Source: Ectothiorhodospiraceae bacterium (GTDB taxonomy: Bacteria; Pseudomonadota; Gammaproteobacteria; Nitrococcales; Aquisalimonadaceae). From it: a DNA stretch of 50,138 bases. Every line of letters begins with the position of its first letter. Within the stretch, counting starts at the first letter, position 1. Below, one piece after another: positions 41,591 through 49,995 of the stretch. The position numbers were made by a program, and so were the translations under genes. Below the pieces are notes generated by a model. That model saw only the letters and a program-made list of their open reading frames with translations. It had not been told where the DNA came from and did no database searches. Location of the stretch: positions 1 to 50,138 of the forward strand of contig JAFIFU010000023.1 of assembly GCA_020831885.1 (NCBI GenBank). The letters are read 5' to 3'.

Positions 41591-42805
41591 ATGCGGCAGG
41601 AACTCCACGAGCTGATCTCGCTGGTGGATATTTCCGGGCTGCTGGAGGCCCTGACGGGGCTGGCCGGTGGTCGGGCGGGGTTGCTGGCCATGGATGGCAG
41701 TCCGCTGGTGGGGGAGCCGGGCGTCCACCGTTACCGGGTGGAGCTTGACCGGGAGACCATCGCCTTTCTGGGCTGCGATCAGGCGGACGCCGTGCGCGGC
41801 GAGGCCATGGTCCGGGTCATCGAGCAGCAACTGGATGCCGCGCGTCGCGTTCAGCTTGTGGCGGACCTGCAACAGCGTGCCACCGAGAATGATTACCGGG
41901 AGCTGCAGGTCCGCACGGCGGAGCTGCTGGCCTCCGAAGAGCGTTACCGTCGCCTGAACGAGGATCTGGAGCGCCGCGTGGAGCAGCAGGTGCAGGAGCT
42001 GAGGGATACCGAGCGGCGCCTGTCGGAGGCGCGCCGGCTGGCCGGCATGGGGCATCTGGCGGCCGGTATCGCCCACGAGATCAATACCCCGCTGGGCTTC
42101 GTGGGGGCGAATCTCCGCACTGGCCGGGATTATGCGGAAGGTCTGGCGGCTTTTGCCACGGTGCTGGCCGATGCCGACGAGCTTTCCGTAATCCGCGAGG
42201 CCTGGGAAGAGCGGGATCTCGGTTTCGCGGCGGATGATCTGCCGGCTTTGCTGGAGGAAAGCGAGGAGGGTGTGGCGCGCATCGCCGCTATTGTCAGCGC
42301 CCTCAAGGGCCTGACCAGCGCCTCGGATACCGAACGTCAATGGACACCCCTGGCCCGCCTGGTCTCCCGGGCGGTGGATGCCGCCCGGGAAGGCAGCAAT
42401 CCGGTGGCCCGAATCCACGACCGGTTGGCACCGGAACTGGAGCTCAAGGTCAGCCCGCAACTGCTGGAGCAGGCACTGGGCGAGATACTGCGCAACGCCA
42501 TGCAGGCGGCGGGCGTGGGTGGGGAGCTCGCCATTGACGGGCGGGAACGGCAGCAGGATTGCGGATCGATTCTGGAGCTGGAGGTGACGGATGATGGGCC
42601 CGGCATGGATGAAGCCACGCTGGAACATGCCTTCGACCCTTTCTTCACCACCCGTCCGGTGGGTTCCGGCGTGGGTCTGGGGCTGACCGTTGCCCGGGAA
42701 ATCGTACTCGCCCATGGTGGCGAGATCAGCATTTACAGCCGGCCGGATCAGGGGTGTCGTGTCACAATCCGGCTTCCGGTGGATACCCGCCGCTGCGCGG
42801 CCTGA
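41591..42805 (+). CDS. Sensor histidine kinase with possible PocR-like N-terminus
   Basis: A 404-residue cytosolic kinase. The N-terminal about 100 residues (LISLVDISGLLEALTGLAGG) resemble a PocR-type ligand-binding fold, but this is tentative. A coiled coil (LNEDLERRVEQQVQELRDTERRLSEARRLAG) leads to an H-box AAGIAHEINTPLGFVGANL and an ATPase domain (LGEILRNAMQAAGVGG, DDGPGMDEA, GVGLGLTVARE). The H-box differs from that of the first kinase yet is closely related, which suggests duplication. It starts three bases after the regulator stop. Confidence 0.5.
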   Translation: MRQELHELISLVDISGLLEALTGLAGGRAGLLAMDGSPLVGEPGVHRYRVELDRETIAFLGCDQADAVRGEAMVRVIEQQLDAARRVQLVADLQQRATENDYRELQVRTAELLASEERYRRLNEDLERRVEQQVQELRDTERRLSEARRLAGMGHLAAGIAHEINTPLGFVGANLRTGRDYAEGLAAFATVLADADELSVIREAWEERDLGFAADDLPALLEESEEGVARIAAIVSALKGLTSASDTERQWTPLARLVSRAVDAAREGSNPVARIHDRLAPELELKVSPQLLEQALGEILRNAMQAAGVGGELAIDGRERQQDCGSILELEVTDDGPGMDEATLEHAFDPFFTTRPVGSGVGLGLTVAREIVLAHGGEISIYSRPDQGCRVTIRLPVDTRRCAA

Positions 42806-42838
42806 GTTCCCTGGCGCTTCCCTAACCTTGTCTGAGGT

Positions 42839-44896
42839 TCACCCGGCCTGGCGACGAACCCGGAACGCCTCGGCAATGTATCCCCTGAGTTGTTCATCGT
42901 CCCATGGCTTGCTGATGAATTTGTAAATGGAGCCGCTGTTCACAGCCTCCGTGACGCTGGTCACATCGGTGTAGCCGCTGATCACCATGCGTACCGTTTC
43001 CGGGTACATATGCCGGAGTGCGCTCAGCAGTTCCGTGCCGCTGGTGCCCGGCATGCGTTGATCGGAAAGCACCACGTCCACCTGGTTCAGCGCCATCAGC
43101 TCCAGGGCCTCTTCGGCGTTGGCTGCCAGCAGCAGGCGGTAGCCGTCCCGCCGGAACAGCCGGCGTAGCGCGTTTCTGACCCCTTCCTCATCATCGACGA
43201 TGAGCAGGGTGCCCTGGTCCCCCAATTCCTCCGGAGCCGGAGCCGGGCGGACCTGGGGGTTGATCAGTTTGCGTTCCAGTTCCCGTGGATCCAGTGGACG
43301 GTCGAAGTAGTAGCCCTGGACCACATCGCAGCCGTGCTGGCGCAGGAACCCGATCTGGGCAGCGGTCTCGGCGCCCTCCGCCACCACCTTGAGGTCCAGG
43401 GCCTCGGCCATGCTGATGATGGCCCGGGTGATGGCCGCCTCCCCGGGGCTGGAGGTGACCTGCTGTATGAAGGACTGATCGATCTTGATCGTGTCCACCG
43501 GAAAGTGCCGCAGATAGCTCAGGCTGGAGTAGCCCGTGCCGAAGTCATCCAGAGCCAGGCCCACGCCCAGATCCCGGAGCTGGCGCATGGTTTCCAGGTG
43601 CTGTTCGATCCGGGACAGGAAGACGTTCTCGGTGATCTCGAACTGTAGGGCCGAGGGCGGCATGCCGCTCTCCTGCAGGCAACGCCGGAGAAAGGGCAGC
43701 AATTCCGGGTCGCGCACCTGGGAGGGGGCCAGGTTCACGCTGAGCCTGATCGGTGCATAGCCGGCCTGGTGCCAGGCTTTCCACTGCGCGCAGACCGTTT
43801 CGATCACCCAGCGCCCCACCGGCAGCATCAGACCCGATTCGTCCAGTAACGGAATGAATTCGTTGGTGGGCACGGGGTGCCCGTTCAATTGCCAGCGCAG
43901 CAGCACCTCGGCCCCCACCATGCGTCCGGTGCTGAGCTGGACCTGCGGCTGATAGGCGAGCTGAAAGCCGCGTCGGGCGACGGCGGTGTGCAGCGCGGCC
44001 ATCAACGGTCCCCGCCCCCGGGCATCATTCCCGCTCGGTCGCTGGTGGATGCCGATGATCTCGCTATCGCGTTTGACCTGGTTCAGCGCGGTCTGCGCAT
44101 CGGCGACGAGTTCCTGCGGCAGGTAGTCGGTCAACGCCGCCGAGGCAGCACCCACCCGTGCGGACAACTGGACCGGATCGCCGGAGGAGGTGTGCACCGG
44201 CTCCTCCACACAGCGGAGCAGCCGGTTGGCGCATTCCAGCAGCTTGTCGTGATCCCCCGTCACCGGTGTGGCCACGGCGAACACATCACCGGACAGGCGG
44301 GCGACCACCGCGTCGTTCCCGGCGCAGTACTGCAGCCGCTCCGCCAGGCCACAGAGCACGTTGTCGCCCTCGGCGAAGCCGTAGGCCTCGTTCACATCCC
44401 GGAACGTGCGCAGATCCAGCAGGAACAACGCCAGTGTCCCGGGTGCTTCCGCGGATCCCGCCAGCCTGTCGGAAAGGGCCTGCTCCAAGCCCGTGCGGTT
44501 CGGCAGCCCGGTCAGCGGATCGTGGGTGCGCAGGTAGCGGAGTTGTTCGGTCTTGCGCGCATCCTCGGTGATGTCCAGGGCTGCCGCGAGGACCCGTTCA
44601 CCGTCGGGGATCGCCTGCCAGCGCAGGGTGCGGTAGTCGCCATCGGCCGCCCGAAGACGGTTCGAGAAACCACTGATATTCTGCCCCAGCCCCAGACAGC
44701 GTACCGCCTCGGCGGTGGATTCCCGGTCGTCCGGGTGGACGAAATGGGTGAACAGGCGGCCGGCGAGATCATGGGCGGCCATACCCAGAAAGTCGGCCAG
44801 GGCCGGATTCACCTGAATGAAGGTGCCATCCGGTCGGGCCGCACACATGGGTGCCGGCGAGATGTTGAACAGCTTTTCGAAATCCGCGGCCTGCAT
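42839..44896 (-). CDS. PAS-GGDEF-EAL-REC c-di-GMP signalling protein
   Basis: A 685-residue cytosolic protein with, in order, PAS (about 1-120), GGDEF (about 125-290), EAL (about 295-545) and a C-terminal receiver (about 565-680). The GGDEF motif is degenerate (SGDVF), so cyclase activity is doubtful. The EAL core keeps GAEVLLRW, NLAPSQ, EITENVF, DDFGTGYSS, KIDQSFI and VAEGAET, so a phosphodiesterase is likely. The receiver shows VDDEE, VLSDQRMPGTSG and SKPWD. A receiver at the C-terminus is less common than at the N-terminus. It converges on the kinase operon, and phosphorylation by those kinases is a reasonable inference. Confidence 0.5.
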   Translation of the reverse strand: MQAADFEKLFNISPAPMCAARPDGTFIQVNPALADFLGMAAHDLAGRLFTHFVHPDDRESTAEAVRCLGLGQNISGFSNRLRAADGDYRTLRWQAIPDGERVLAAALDITEDARKTEQLRYLRTHDPLTGLPNRTGLEQALSDRLAGSAEAPGTLALFLLDLRTFRDVNEAYGFAEGDNVLCGLAERLQYCAGNDAVVARLSGDVFAVATPVTGDHDKLLECANRLLRCVEEPVHTSSGDPVQLSARVGAASAALTDYLPQELVADAQTALNQVKRDSEIIGIHQRPSGNDARGRGPLMAALHTAVARRGFQLAYQPQVQLSTGRMVGAEVLLRWQLNGHPVPTNEFIPLLDESGLMLPVGRWVIETVCAQWKAWHQAGYAPIRLSVNLAPSQVRDPELLPFLRRCLQESGMPPSALQFEITENVFLSRIEQHLETMRQLRDLGVGLALDDFGTGYSSLSYLRHFPVDTIKIDQSFIQQVTSSPGEAAITRAIISMAEALDLKVVAEGAETAAQIGFLRQHGCDVVQGYYFDRPLDPRELERKLINPQVRPAPAPEELGDQGTLLIVDDEEGVRNALRRLFRRDGYRLLLAANAEEALELMALNQVDVVLSDQRMPGTSGTELLSALRHMYPETVRMVISGYTDVTSVTEAVNSGSIYKFISKPWDDEQLRGYIAEAFRVRRQAG

Positions 44897-45057
44897 TCAA
44901 CCGTATCCGTCTGCTTCTGCCCCCAGGGGTGCTTACCGTCCCATCGGCCCGGTCAGCGCGTCATCCTGGCGATCTGAAACGTGCTATCAGGCAGGCAGCA
45001 TACCCAAGGGTGTGCCCGGGGACCATGACGGGGTTCCCGATTCCGTCATGCCGGTCA

Positions 45058-45170
45058 GGGAAGCACTGAACTATTCCCATGGTGCTCAGCGTGCACGAAG
45101 GGCCCGCCCTTCGGGGCTCTGCAGCGTGTCCGGGTGCGGTGTTGAGCGGTTGTCGGCAAGGTGCGCGACC
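45058..45170 (+). repeat. MITE-like element with inverted core
   Basis: GGGAAGCACTGAACTATTCC begins the copy at 45058; CCATGGTGCTCAGCGTGCAC follows. The core (45112-45165) is in the opposite orientation: CGTGTCCGGGTGCGGTGTTG is the reverse of the core at 11240. This copy fills much of the 305-bp gap between the EAL gene and the Cys-Cys membrane gene, where no protein gene is seen. Confidence 0.65.
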
Positions 45171-45201
45171 GCCGCTGGAAGCCGCTGAGAGCAGACCATG
45201 C

Positions 45202-45783
45202 TTATGGGAAGGCACGTCCGAAGGCGGGTGCGCCCAGCCGGCGCTGCCACAGCCTGCTGAGCAGCAGGAGGAGTACGGACGCGGGCAACAGCCAAGGGAA
45301 CAGCGCGGCGTAGGCGGCCAGGCCGGGAATGCCGATGAGCACAAGCGTGGGCGCGCAACAGGCGCCACCCGCCAGCAGGGCGGGCAACAGTCCGCCCAGC
45401 GCGGTGGCCCGGCTACCGGCGGGAACCGGGCACTGGTTGCGGGCCGCGTGCAGGCTAAGCATGCCATGCACGTTGGTGGCGACCAGTGCCGCGAGTAATG
45501 TGCTGATGGCCAGATTGAGGGGGCTGATCAACCAGACGATGCGTCCCGCGCTGAGCAGCGCGACGCCTTCGAAAAGGAAGGGTGCGCGCATGCGCAGCAT
45601 GTGTTCGGGTTCAACGCTGCCGATCCGCAGCCGCCATTCGCGGAGATCCGCCAGGCTCAGGTCGTCGATGGCGTACAGGTAGAGCAGGGCGTAAAACCCG
45701 CCTGCGGCGCAGGCGATCAGCGTTGCCCTTTGATGCCGTTCACGGAACACCGGAGAGCACCACGGTATCAGGGTAGAACGCAT
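45202..45783 (-). CDS. Cys-Cys membrane protein, unknown
   Basis: About 193 residues with four or five hydrophobic segments; LLAGGACCAPTLVLIGIPGLAAYAAL places a vicinal Cys pair at the start of a helix, as in some metal- or redox-linked transporters such as MerT-type proteins, though family assignment is not secure. Its frame overlaps the last 44 bp of the DUF3179 gene if the ATG at 45783 is used, or 11 bp if a GTG at 45750 is used. The gene is coupled to DUF3179. Confidence 0.5.
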   Translation of the reverse strand: MRSTLIPWCSPVFRERHQRATLIACAAGGFYALLYLYAIDDLSLADLREWRLRIGSVEPEHMLRMRAPFLFEGVALLSAGRIVWLISPLNLAISTLLAALVATNVHGMLSLHAARNQCPVPAGSRATALGGLLPALLAGGACCAPTLVLIGIPGLAAYAALFPWLLPASVLLLLLSRLWQRRLGAPAFGRAFP

Positions 45784-46765
45784 ACCAGGCAAACCACATC
45801 GCCTCGAATCCGTTGACCGGTTCGAGACCCTCCAGTTCCGGGTGTTCCGGGCCCTGAGGACCGAACCGGAGTTCATCGTGGGACGGGGTCTGCTCCGGCA
45901 CCGGGCTGAAGACCCAGGCGGTGTCCAGGCCGGGATCATGGATGATCAGGTAGTCCTGTTCCGGCCCCTGATGGATCAGCAATCCCTGGTCCCGGAGATG
46001 GTCCCGATCCACGGCAACAGCCTCCCGGGCGGTACGGAAACCGAAGATTTCCTGTTTCGGCGGGTAGCGCCCGTTCTCGTGCATCACCGGGAAAAAACGC
46101 CCGGAATCGGGAACATAGTATCCTTCCAGTGGATTGTAGGATCCGTAGGGATCCCGGCGGTAGTTGCGGATGAAGCCGGTCTCGTCGGAGAGGACCCGTG
46201 TCCGGGGGTGGCGTTCCCGCCAGCGTTCCCAGGTGGTCCAGACCACCCGGATCTCCTCCAGAGCCTGACCGGTGTGCGGTCCGCGCACGGCGGCCGCCAG
46301 GACCTGCGGCCAGTAGCTGTCGGTGTCCCGGTCGTACATGATCAGATTGCTGTTCACCAGCCGACCGGAGACCCCCAACGTGTTGTCCCCGCGAAGAAAA
46401 CCCAGCGCAGTGCCGGTGAGCGGGCAATAGGTGATACTGACCCCGTTCCCGCCGATGGTGTCGTTGACGATTTCGTGCCAGACGAGAATCCGCTGGGGAT
46501 AGGCCCGCGCCTCCCCGTTCCGGAATACACCGATGACGCGGTCATGGGGGGACAGGAAGGTGTCCGCGCGCTCGGCCGTCCACCAGTCCGGCGCGTCGAT
46601 GGAAGGGATGCCGTCCTTGGGTGGCCCGCCGGACAGACTCTCCTCCCAATATCTTTCCGGGGCGTGGGTCAGCAAGGGCTTATCGTGCAGCGGCATGGTT
46701 TCCGCATACGTCGTGGCGCTGCCGGCCAGCGCGACGGCCAGTGCGAATCGGCTGATCAGGTGCAT
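45740..46765 (-). CDS. DUF3179 domain protein, exported
   Basis: A 341-residue protein. A signal peptide (LISRFALAVALAGSATTYA) precedes a DUF3179 domain with the hallmark VSITYCPLTGTALGF (conserved Cys-Pro-Leu) and DRVIGVFRNGEARAYP at the start, plus DRDTDSYWPQ. Family members are periplasmic, carry a conserved Cys and are of unknown function. The start has AGGGA upstream. It lies next to the MITE-like element at 46788. Confidence 0.5.
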   Translation of the reverse strand: MHLISRFALAVALAGSATTYAETMPLHDKPLLTHAPERYWEESLSGGPPKDGIPSIDAPDWWTAERADTFLSPHDRVIGVFRNGEARAYPQRILVWHEIVNDTIGGNGVSITYCPLTGTALGFLRGDNTLGVSGRLVNSNLIMYDRDTDSYWPQVLAAAVRGPHTGQALEEIRVVWTTWERWRERHPRTRVLSDETGFIRNYRRDPYGSYNPLEGYYVPDSGRFFPVMHENGRYPPKQEIFGFRTAREAVAVDRDHLRDQGLLIHQGPEQDYLIIHDPGLDTAWVFSPVPEQTPSHDELRFGPQGPEHPELEGLEPVNGFEAMWFAWYAFYPDTVVLSGVP

Positions 46766-46787
46766 GATTCCCTCGCAGTTATTAAGT

Positions 46788-46976
46788 TTTCAGGAGGTAA
46801 AGCCTTGATTCAGCGCCTTCGACAACACCGCTCGGTATCCCCGGACTTCCTGTCGGTGATCCGCGCTGCGCGCGGCTACCGACCTACGCGGGGCCGGCGG
46901 CGGGAGTGTAGGTCGGAAGCCCTGCGCGGCAGGGATCTCCGACAGTACCGCTGAATCATGGCTTTACCTCCTGAAA
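46788..46976. mobile_element. 189-bp element with 28-bp TIRs enclosing a REP pair
   Basis: Left 46788-46815 and right 46949-46976 are inverted repeats of 28 bp with a single mismatch (TTTCAGGAGGTAAAGCC ... ). Between them lie one REP of each class (46852-46887 and 46908-46943). It encodes no protein. A solo, diverged end is at 16071-16092. Short flanking duplications were not found by eye. It fills the 290-bp gap between the DUF3179 gene and the permuted hydrolase gene. Confidence 0.75.
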
Positions 46977-47055
46977 GGCTATTACCGTGGCTGTTGCCGC
47001 CAGTGTTGCACGGCCTGCAGCCCGGTCTATCCGGAATAACACCTAGCTGATCTAT

Positions 47056-47883
47056 TCAGGCCGTGGGGCTGGGCCGGTTTTCCACCGGGGTCGTGTCGCG
47101 GCTGCCGTTGCCCGGCTCATGCCAAATCAGTCGGTGCGGATCGAAGCCGACCGAGACAACGGGCTTGATCACGTCGAAATAGGGTGAGACATCGAAGTCC
47201 CTTGGGGTGAACAGGGAATGATGCCGGATATGAAGCACCTCGTCGTAGCAACTCTTGTAGCGCGGGTCGTCCGACGGCAGCAGGCTGACCTCCGGGAGAA
47301 TGGGATACCGTACGCTCTGGAAAGCCTGCGCAATCAATGAGGAACAGATGGCACGCGTGGGATCCCCGCTTCCCAGGGCGATCATCCGCCGGCGGAACCG
47401 CGTGGGGACCGGAGGTGTCGGGAGCAGGTACCGGGCCAGATCAATGATGTTCCGCACATCATAATGATGACCGACCCGGGCCCGCGCGTAGTCAATGACC
47501 TGGCGGATTTCCCCATCCTCCAGGCCCACCGGTCGGCAGATACGGGTATGGGACAGGGTGTAGGTGGACAGGGGGATTACCTGCACTCCCGCGTTCACAT
47601 CCGCCTCCACCAGCATCATGGTGGAGGCGCTGCGGCTGATGCCCCGGGAGGCATCATGGCCGATGCACAGGGCAGCGTGCGACCAGGTGGATTGGGTGAG
47701 GTACTTGATTGCGGTGCTGAACCGGCTGGTACCTTCAACCAGGAGCACGTCTCCGGGCCGGATCTGGCTCACAGTCAGCTCCGGCGGGACGTTCGGCACA
47801 TCTCCCTGGTTCGGGCGAGGTCGGGCCAGGAATCGGGCGAGTCGACTACCGATCCCTCTTGGGAAGCGCTGATCTATTCCCAT
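47056..47883 (-). CDS. Permuted papain-like hydrolase (YiiX/YebB-like)
   Basis: A 275-residue protein. The motif order is His first (TQSTWSHAALCIG, His in WSH) and Cys later (RAICSSLIAQAFQ), the circularly permuted NlpC/P60 arrangement of the YiiX/YaeF family. These act as amidases or lipid-linked hydrolases at the envelope; the target here is unknown. No signal peptide is visible. The ATG at 47883 and the next seven codons (MGIDQRFP) come from a repeat end; a downstream start is possible, so the true N-terminus is uncertain. Confidence 0.5.
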   Translation of the reverse strand: MGIDQRFPRGIGSRLARFLARPRPNQGDVPNVPPELTVSQIRPGDVLLVEGTSRFSTAIKYLTQSTWSHAALCIGHDASRGISRSASTMMLVEADVNAGVQVIPLSTYTLSHTRICRPVGLEDGEIRQVIDYARARVGHHYDVRNIIDLARYLLPTPPVPTRFRRRMIALGSGDPTRAICSSLIAQAFQSVRYPILPEVSLLPSDDPRYKSCYDEVLHIRHHSLFTPRDFDVSPYFDVIKPVVSVGFDPHRLIWHEPGNGSRDTTPVENRPSPTA

Positions 47884-47885
47884 GG
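47861..47885 (+). repeat. Solo MITE-like end overlapping a start codon
   Basis: GGGAAGCGCTGATCTATTCC plus CATGG is the family terminal motif. Read on the minus strand, its CCATGG supplies the ATG of the permuted hydrolase gene. No core or second end is seen within 100 bp. Confidence 0.65.
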
Positions 47886-47943
47886 TCAGTTGTCCCGTGG
47901 CCCGCCGTTATTCCGCGGGCACCGCACTGTCTTTCCGTGCAGG

Positions 47944-48606
47944 TTAGTCCACCAGGGAAAGCAGCTCCGTCAGTGTTTCTACGGTGTGTGCGGGCTTTGC
48001 GTCCAGCTCGTCCATCTGGCCGCCGGCGCGCTTGATCCAGGCAACCCGGAAACCGAACTGGGTGGCGCCCACCACATCGAACGGATTGGAGGAGACGAAC
48101 AGTACCCGCTGGGCGTCCACGCCCAGGTGTTCCGTGACCAAGGCGTAGGCCTGGGGGTTGGGTTTGTAGATCCGGATGGTATCCACCGTGAGGATGGCAT
48201 CCAGCACATCGTTCAACCCCGCTGCCTTCACGGCCGGCTCGATCAGTGGCAGATCGCCGTTGGTCAGGATCGCACGTTGTCGACCCGCCAACTGCTCCAG
48301 CGCTTGTCTTGCCTCGGGAAACGCGGTCAACCTGAGGTAGGCGCTCATCAGGTCATCGATCTGAGACTCCTCCGGCGCCAGTCCGCGGCTCTTGATGGCA
48401 TACACGAGGGCGTCCCGCGTCACCCCGCTAAAGGGCTTGTACCGGTTCATGAGGCTGCGAAGCCAGGTGTATTCAAGCTGCTTTCGTCGCCACGTTCCGG
48501 TGATGGCATCCCCGTGCCCGGGAAAGCGCTGCTCGGTTTCCTGCTGCACGGACCGGACGTCGAACAGTGTGCCATAGGCATCGAAAACCACGGCGTCTGT
48601 CTGCAT
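47944..48606 (-). CDS. Haloacid dehalogenase type II (HAD superfamily)
   Basis: A 220-residue cytosolic HAD hydrolase. The nucleophile motif FDAYGTLFDV (Asp9) is that of L-2-haloacid dehalogenases; AILTNGD gives the Ser/Thr-type motif II, YKPNPQAY the Lys of motif III, and SSNPFDVVGA the motif IV region. It removes halide from short 2-haloacids such as L-2-chloropropionate in characterised members, although many homologues are not proven dehalogenases. A strong AGGAGGAG precedes the ATG. Confidence 0.5.
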   Translation of the reverse strand: MQTDAVVFDAYGTLFDVRSVQQETEQRFPGHGDAITGTWRRKQLEYTWLRSLMNRYKPFSGVTRDALVYAIKSRGLAPEESQIDDLMSAYLRLTAFPEARQALEQLAGRQRAILTNGDLPLIEPAVKAAGLNDVLDAILTVDTIRIYKPNPQAYALVTEHLGVDAQRVLFVSSNPFDVVGATQFGFRVAWIKRAGGQMDELDAKPAHTVETLTELLSLVD

Positions 48607-48685
48607 GGCGTTCTCCTCCTTCCGGGAACGGACAGATAGGCGGTACCGCTCCCGGCTTCAGCGCGCCGGGAGCGGTGTCGGCGGC

Positions 48686-49255
48686 TCAGGCTTCCCAGGC
48701 GTGGCCCGCGAAAGCGCTGTCGAGTTCAGGCTGATTCAGATGGTTGGCGTAGTTGCTCAAGGTCTTCACCGCCAGCGCCAGGATGATCTGCAGGATGTCC
48801 TTCTCCTCGAATCCCGCCGCCAGAAAGGCGTCCACCTCCTCCCGGCCCGGCATTCCCCGGGTACGGAGCATGACGGAGGTGAAGCGGGACAGCGCCGCCA
48901 GCCGGTCATCCGGAATGGGCGTGCCGCTCCGGAGCGCCTCAAGCACATCCGGCGGAACCTTGGATGCCTTCTCCCCGATCATGCTGTGGGCGGACATGCA
49001 GTAGTCGCAGCCGTTCTCGCGGCTGATGGTCAGAAACACCACCTCCTGTTCCGCCGGGGTGAATCCGGAGTCCTGACGGAACAGCGCATAGCCGTGCAGG
49101 TAGGTATCCAGTACGCCCGGAACCTTGGCCATGTGCGCATACATGTTGGGCACGAAGCCGAGATTGGCCTTGGCACCCTCCAGCAGCGGCTTGGCCTTGG
49201 CATCCGCGGTATCCAGCGTCACGGGGGGGGTTGAGAGTTTGTAATCCGCTGACAT
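48686..49255 (-). CDS. AhpD-like carboxymuconolactone decarboxylase family protein
   Basis: A 189-residue protein. The AhpD/CMD fold is marked by ISRENGCDYCMSAHSMIG, with the redox CxxC and the following His, so a thiol peroxidase or alkylhydroperoxidase-like activity is likely. The ATG at 49255 has GAGG upstream; the frame to 49306 runs into the operator. A 24-bp palindrome sits at 49286-49309, matching that of the tetR gene, so it is probably repressed by the TetR protein and released by an electrophile or oxidant. The inducer is unknown. Confidence 0.5.
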   Translation of the reverse strand: MSADYKLSTPPVTLDTADAKAKPLLEGAKANLGFVPNMYAHMAKVPGVLDTYLHGYALFRQDSGFTPAEQEVVFLTISRENGCDYCMSAHSMIGEKASKVPPDVLEALRSGTPIPDDRLAALSRFTSVMLRTRGMPGREEVDAFLAAGFEEKDILQIILALAVKTLSNYANHLNQPELDSAFAGHAWEA

Positions 49256-49285
49256 GGTGGTCGTCCTCCTGTGGTGTCGTACGGA

Positions 49286-49309
49286 AATATGAACCGATCG
49301 GTTCATATT
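49286..49309. promoter_or_regulatory. TetR operator upstream of the AhpD-like gene
   Basis: A perfect 24-bp palindrome, AATATGAACCGA / TCGGTTCATATT, 31-54 bp upstream of the AhpD-like start. The inner ACCGATCGGT equals that at 49996-50019. Confidence 0.85.
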
Positions 49310-49372
49310 GGATGAAATTCTGCGCCGCCCGGGAGCGTTTGCCCGGCGGCAAACCCGTTCGGGAAACGACGG

Positions 49373-49966
49373 CTACGCCTTCCGGCAGGCTTGAAGTATG
49401 CAGTGTGCCGCTGCCCGGGCACGTTCCGGATCGGCACCGGCCTTGATCAGTGTGCGCAGGCCTGCCATCCCCAGTGTGAGAAAGTCCGCCAGCGCCGCCG
49501 TGTCCTGCCGCGGGTCCAGTTCACCCGACGCCTGTGCCCTTCGCAGGGCGCGACCGAACAGTGCCGTGATGCGTGCGACACTGAGTCGGGTCCGCTCCCC
49601 GGGCAGGTCCTGGCGATAGCCCAGCTCGGTGGCCGAGTTGAAGATCAGACAGCCAAGCCTGGCACGATCCGATGCCGCCGATTCCGCTGTATCCAGAAAC
49701 AGTTCCCGCAAGAACACCATGGCGGAAGGGGCCTCATCCAGGCGCCGTTCCAGCCGGCGGAGCAGGTTCTCCCGATACTGATCCAGGCAGCGAACGAACA
49801 GTGTTTCCTTGTTACCGAAGTGCTGGTACAGGCTGCTGCGGGACAGGTGCATGGCTTCCTGCAGCACACGGGTCGAAGCCGCATCGTAACCACGAGCCCA
49901 GAATACCTGCATGGCGGCGTTCAGGGCTTCTGACTGGTTGAATGCAATCGGCCTTCCGCGTGGCAT
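49373..49966 (-). CDS. TetR/AcrR-family repressor
   Basis: A 197-residue regulator. The N-terminal helix-turn-helix covers about residues 8-55 (ALNAAMQVFWARGYDAAST ... SRSSLYQHFGNKETLF), with the standard YQHFGNKE recognition-helix end. The C-terminal ligand-binding domain has no recognisable effector pocket. The ATG at 49966 starts MPRGRPIAF, the usual position for this family; the longer frame would overlap the operator. It probably autoregulates through 49996-50019 and controls the AhpD-like gene through 49286-49309. Confidence 0.5.
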   Translation of the reverse strand: MPRGRPIAFNQSEALNAAMQVFWARGYDAASTRVLQEAMHLSRSSLYQHFGNKETLFVRCLDQYRENLLRRLERRLDEAPSAMVFLRELFLDTAESAASDRARLGCLIFNSATELGYRQDLPGERTRLSVARITALFGRALRRAQASGELDPRQDTAALADFLTLGMAGLRTLIKAGADPERARAAAHCILQACRKA

Positions 49967-49995
49967 GTGACGAATCCTCAGAGTATGTTCCGTCA

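Noticed and set aside
45784-45939. The longer form of the Cys-Cys membrane protein starting at 45939.
   Set aside because: Its first 52 codons lie wholly within the DUF3179 gene and encode Arg/Ser-rich text without membrane or signal character.
47046-47057. A short match GCTGATCTATTC near the end of the permuted hydrolase gene.
   Set aside because: Twelve bases without the GGAAG start or CCATGG end; it may be a remnant, but this is too short to claim.
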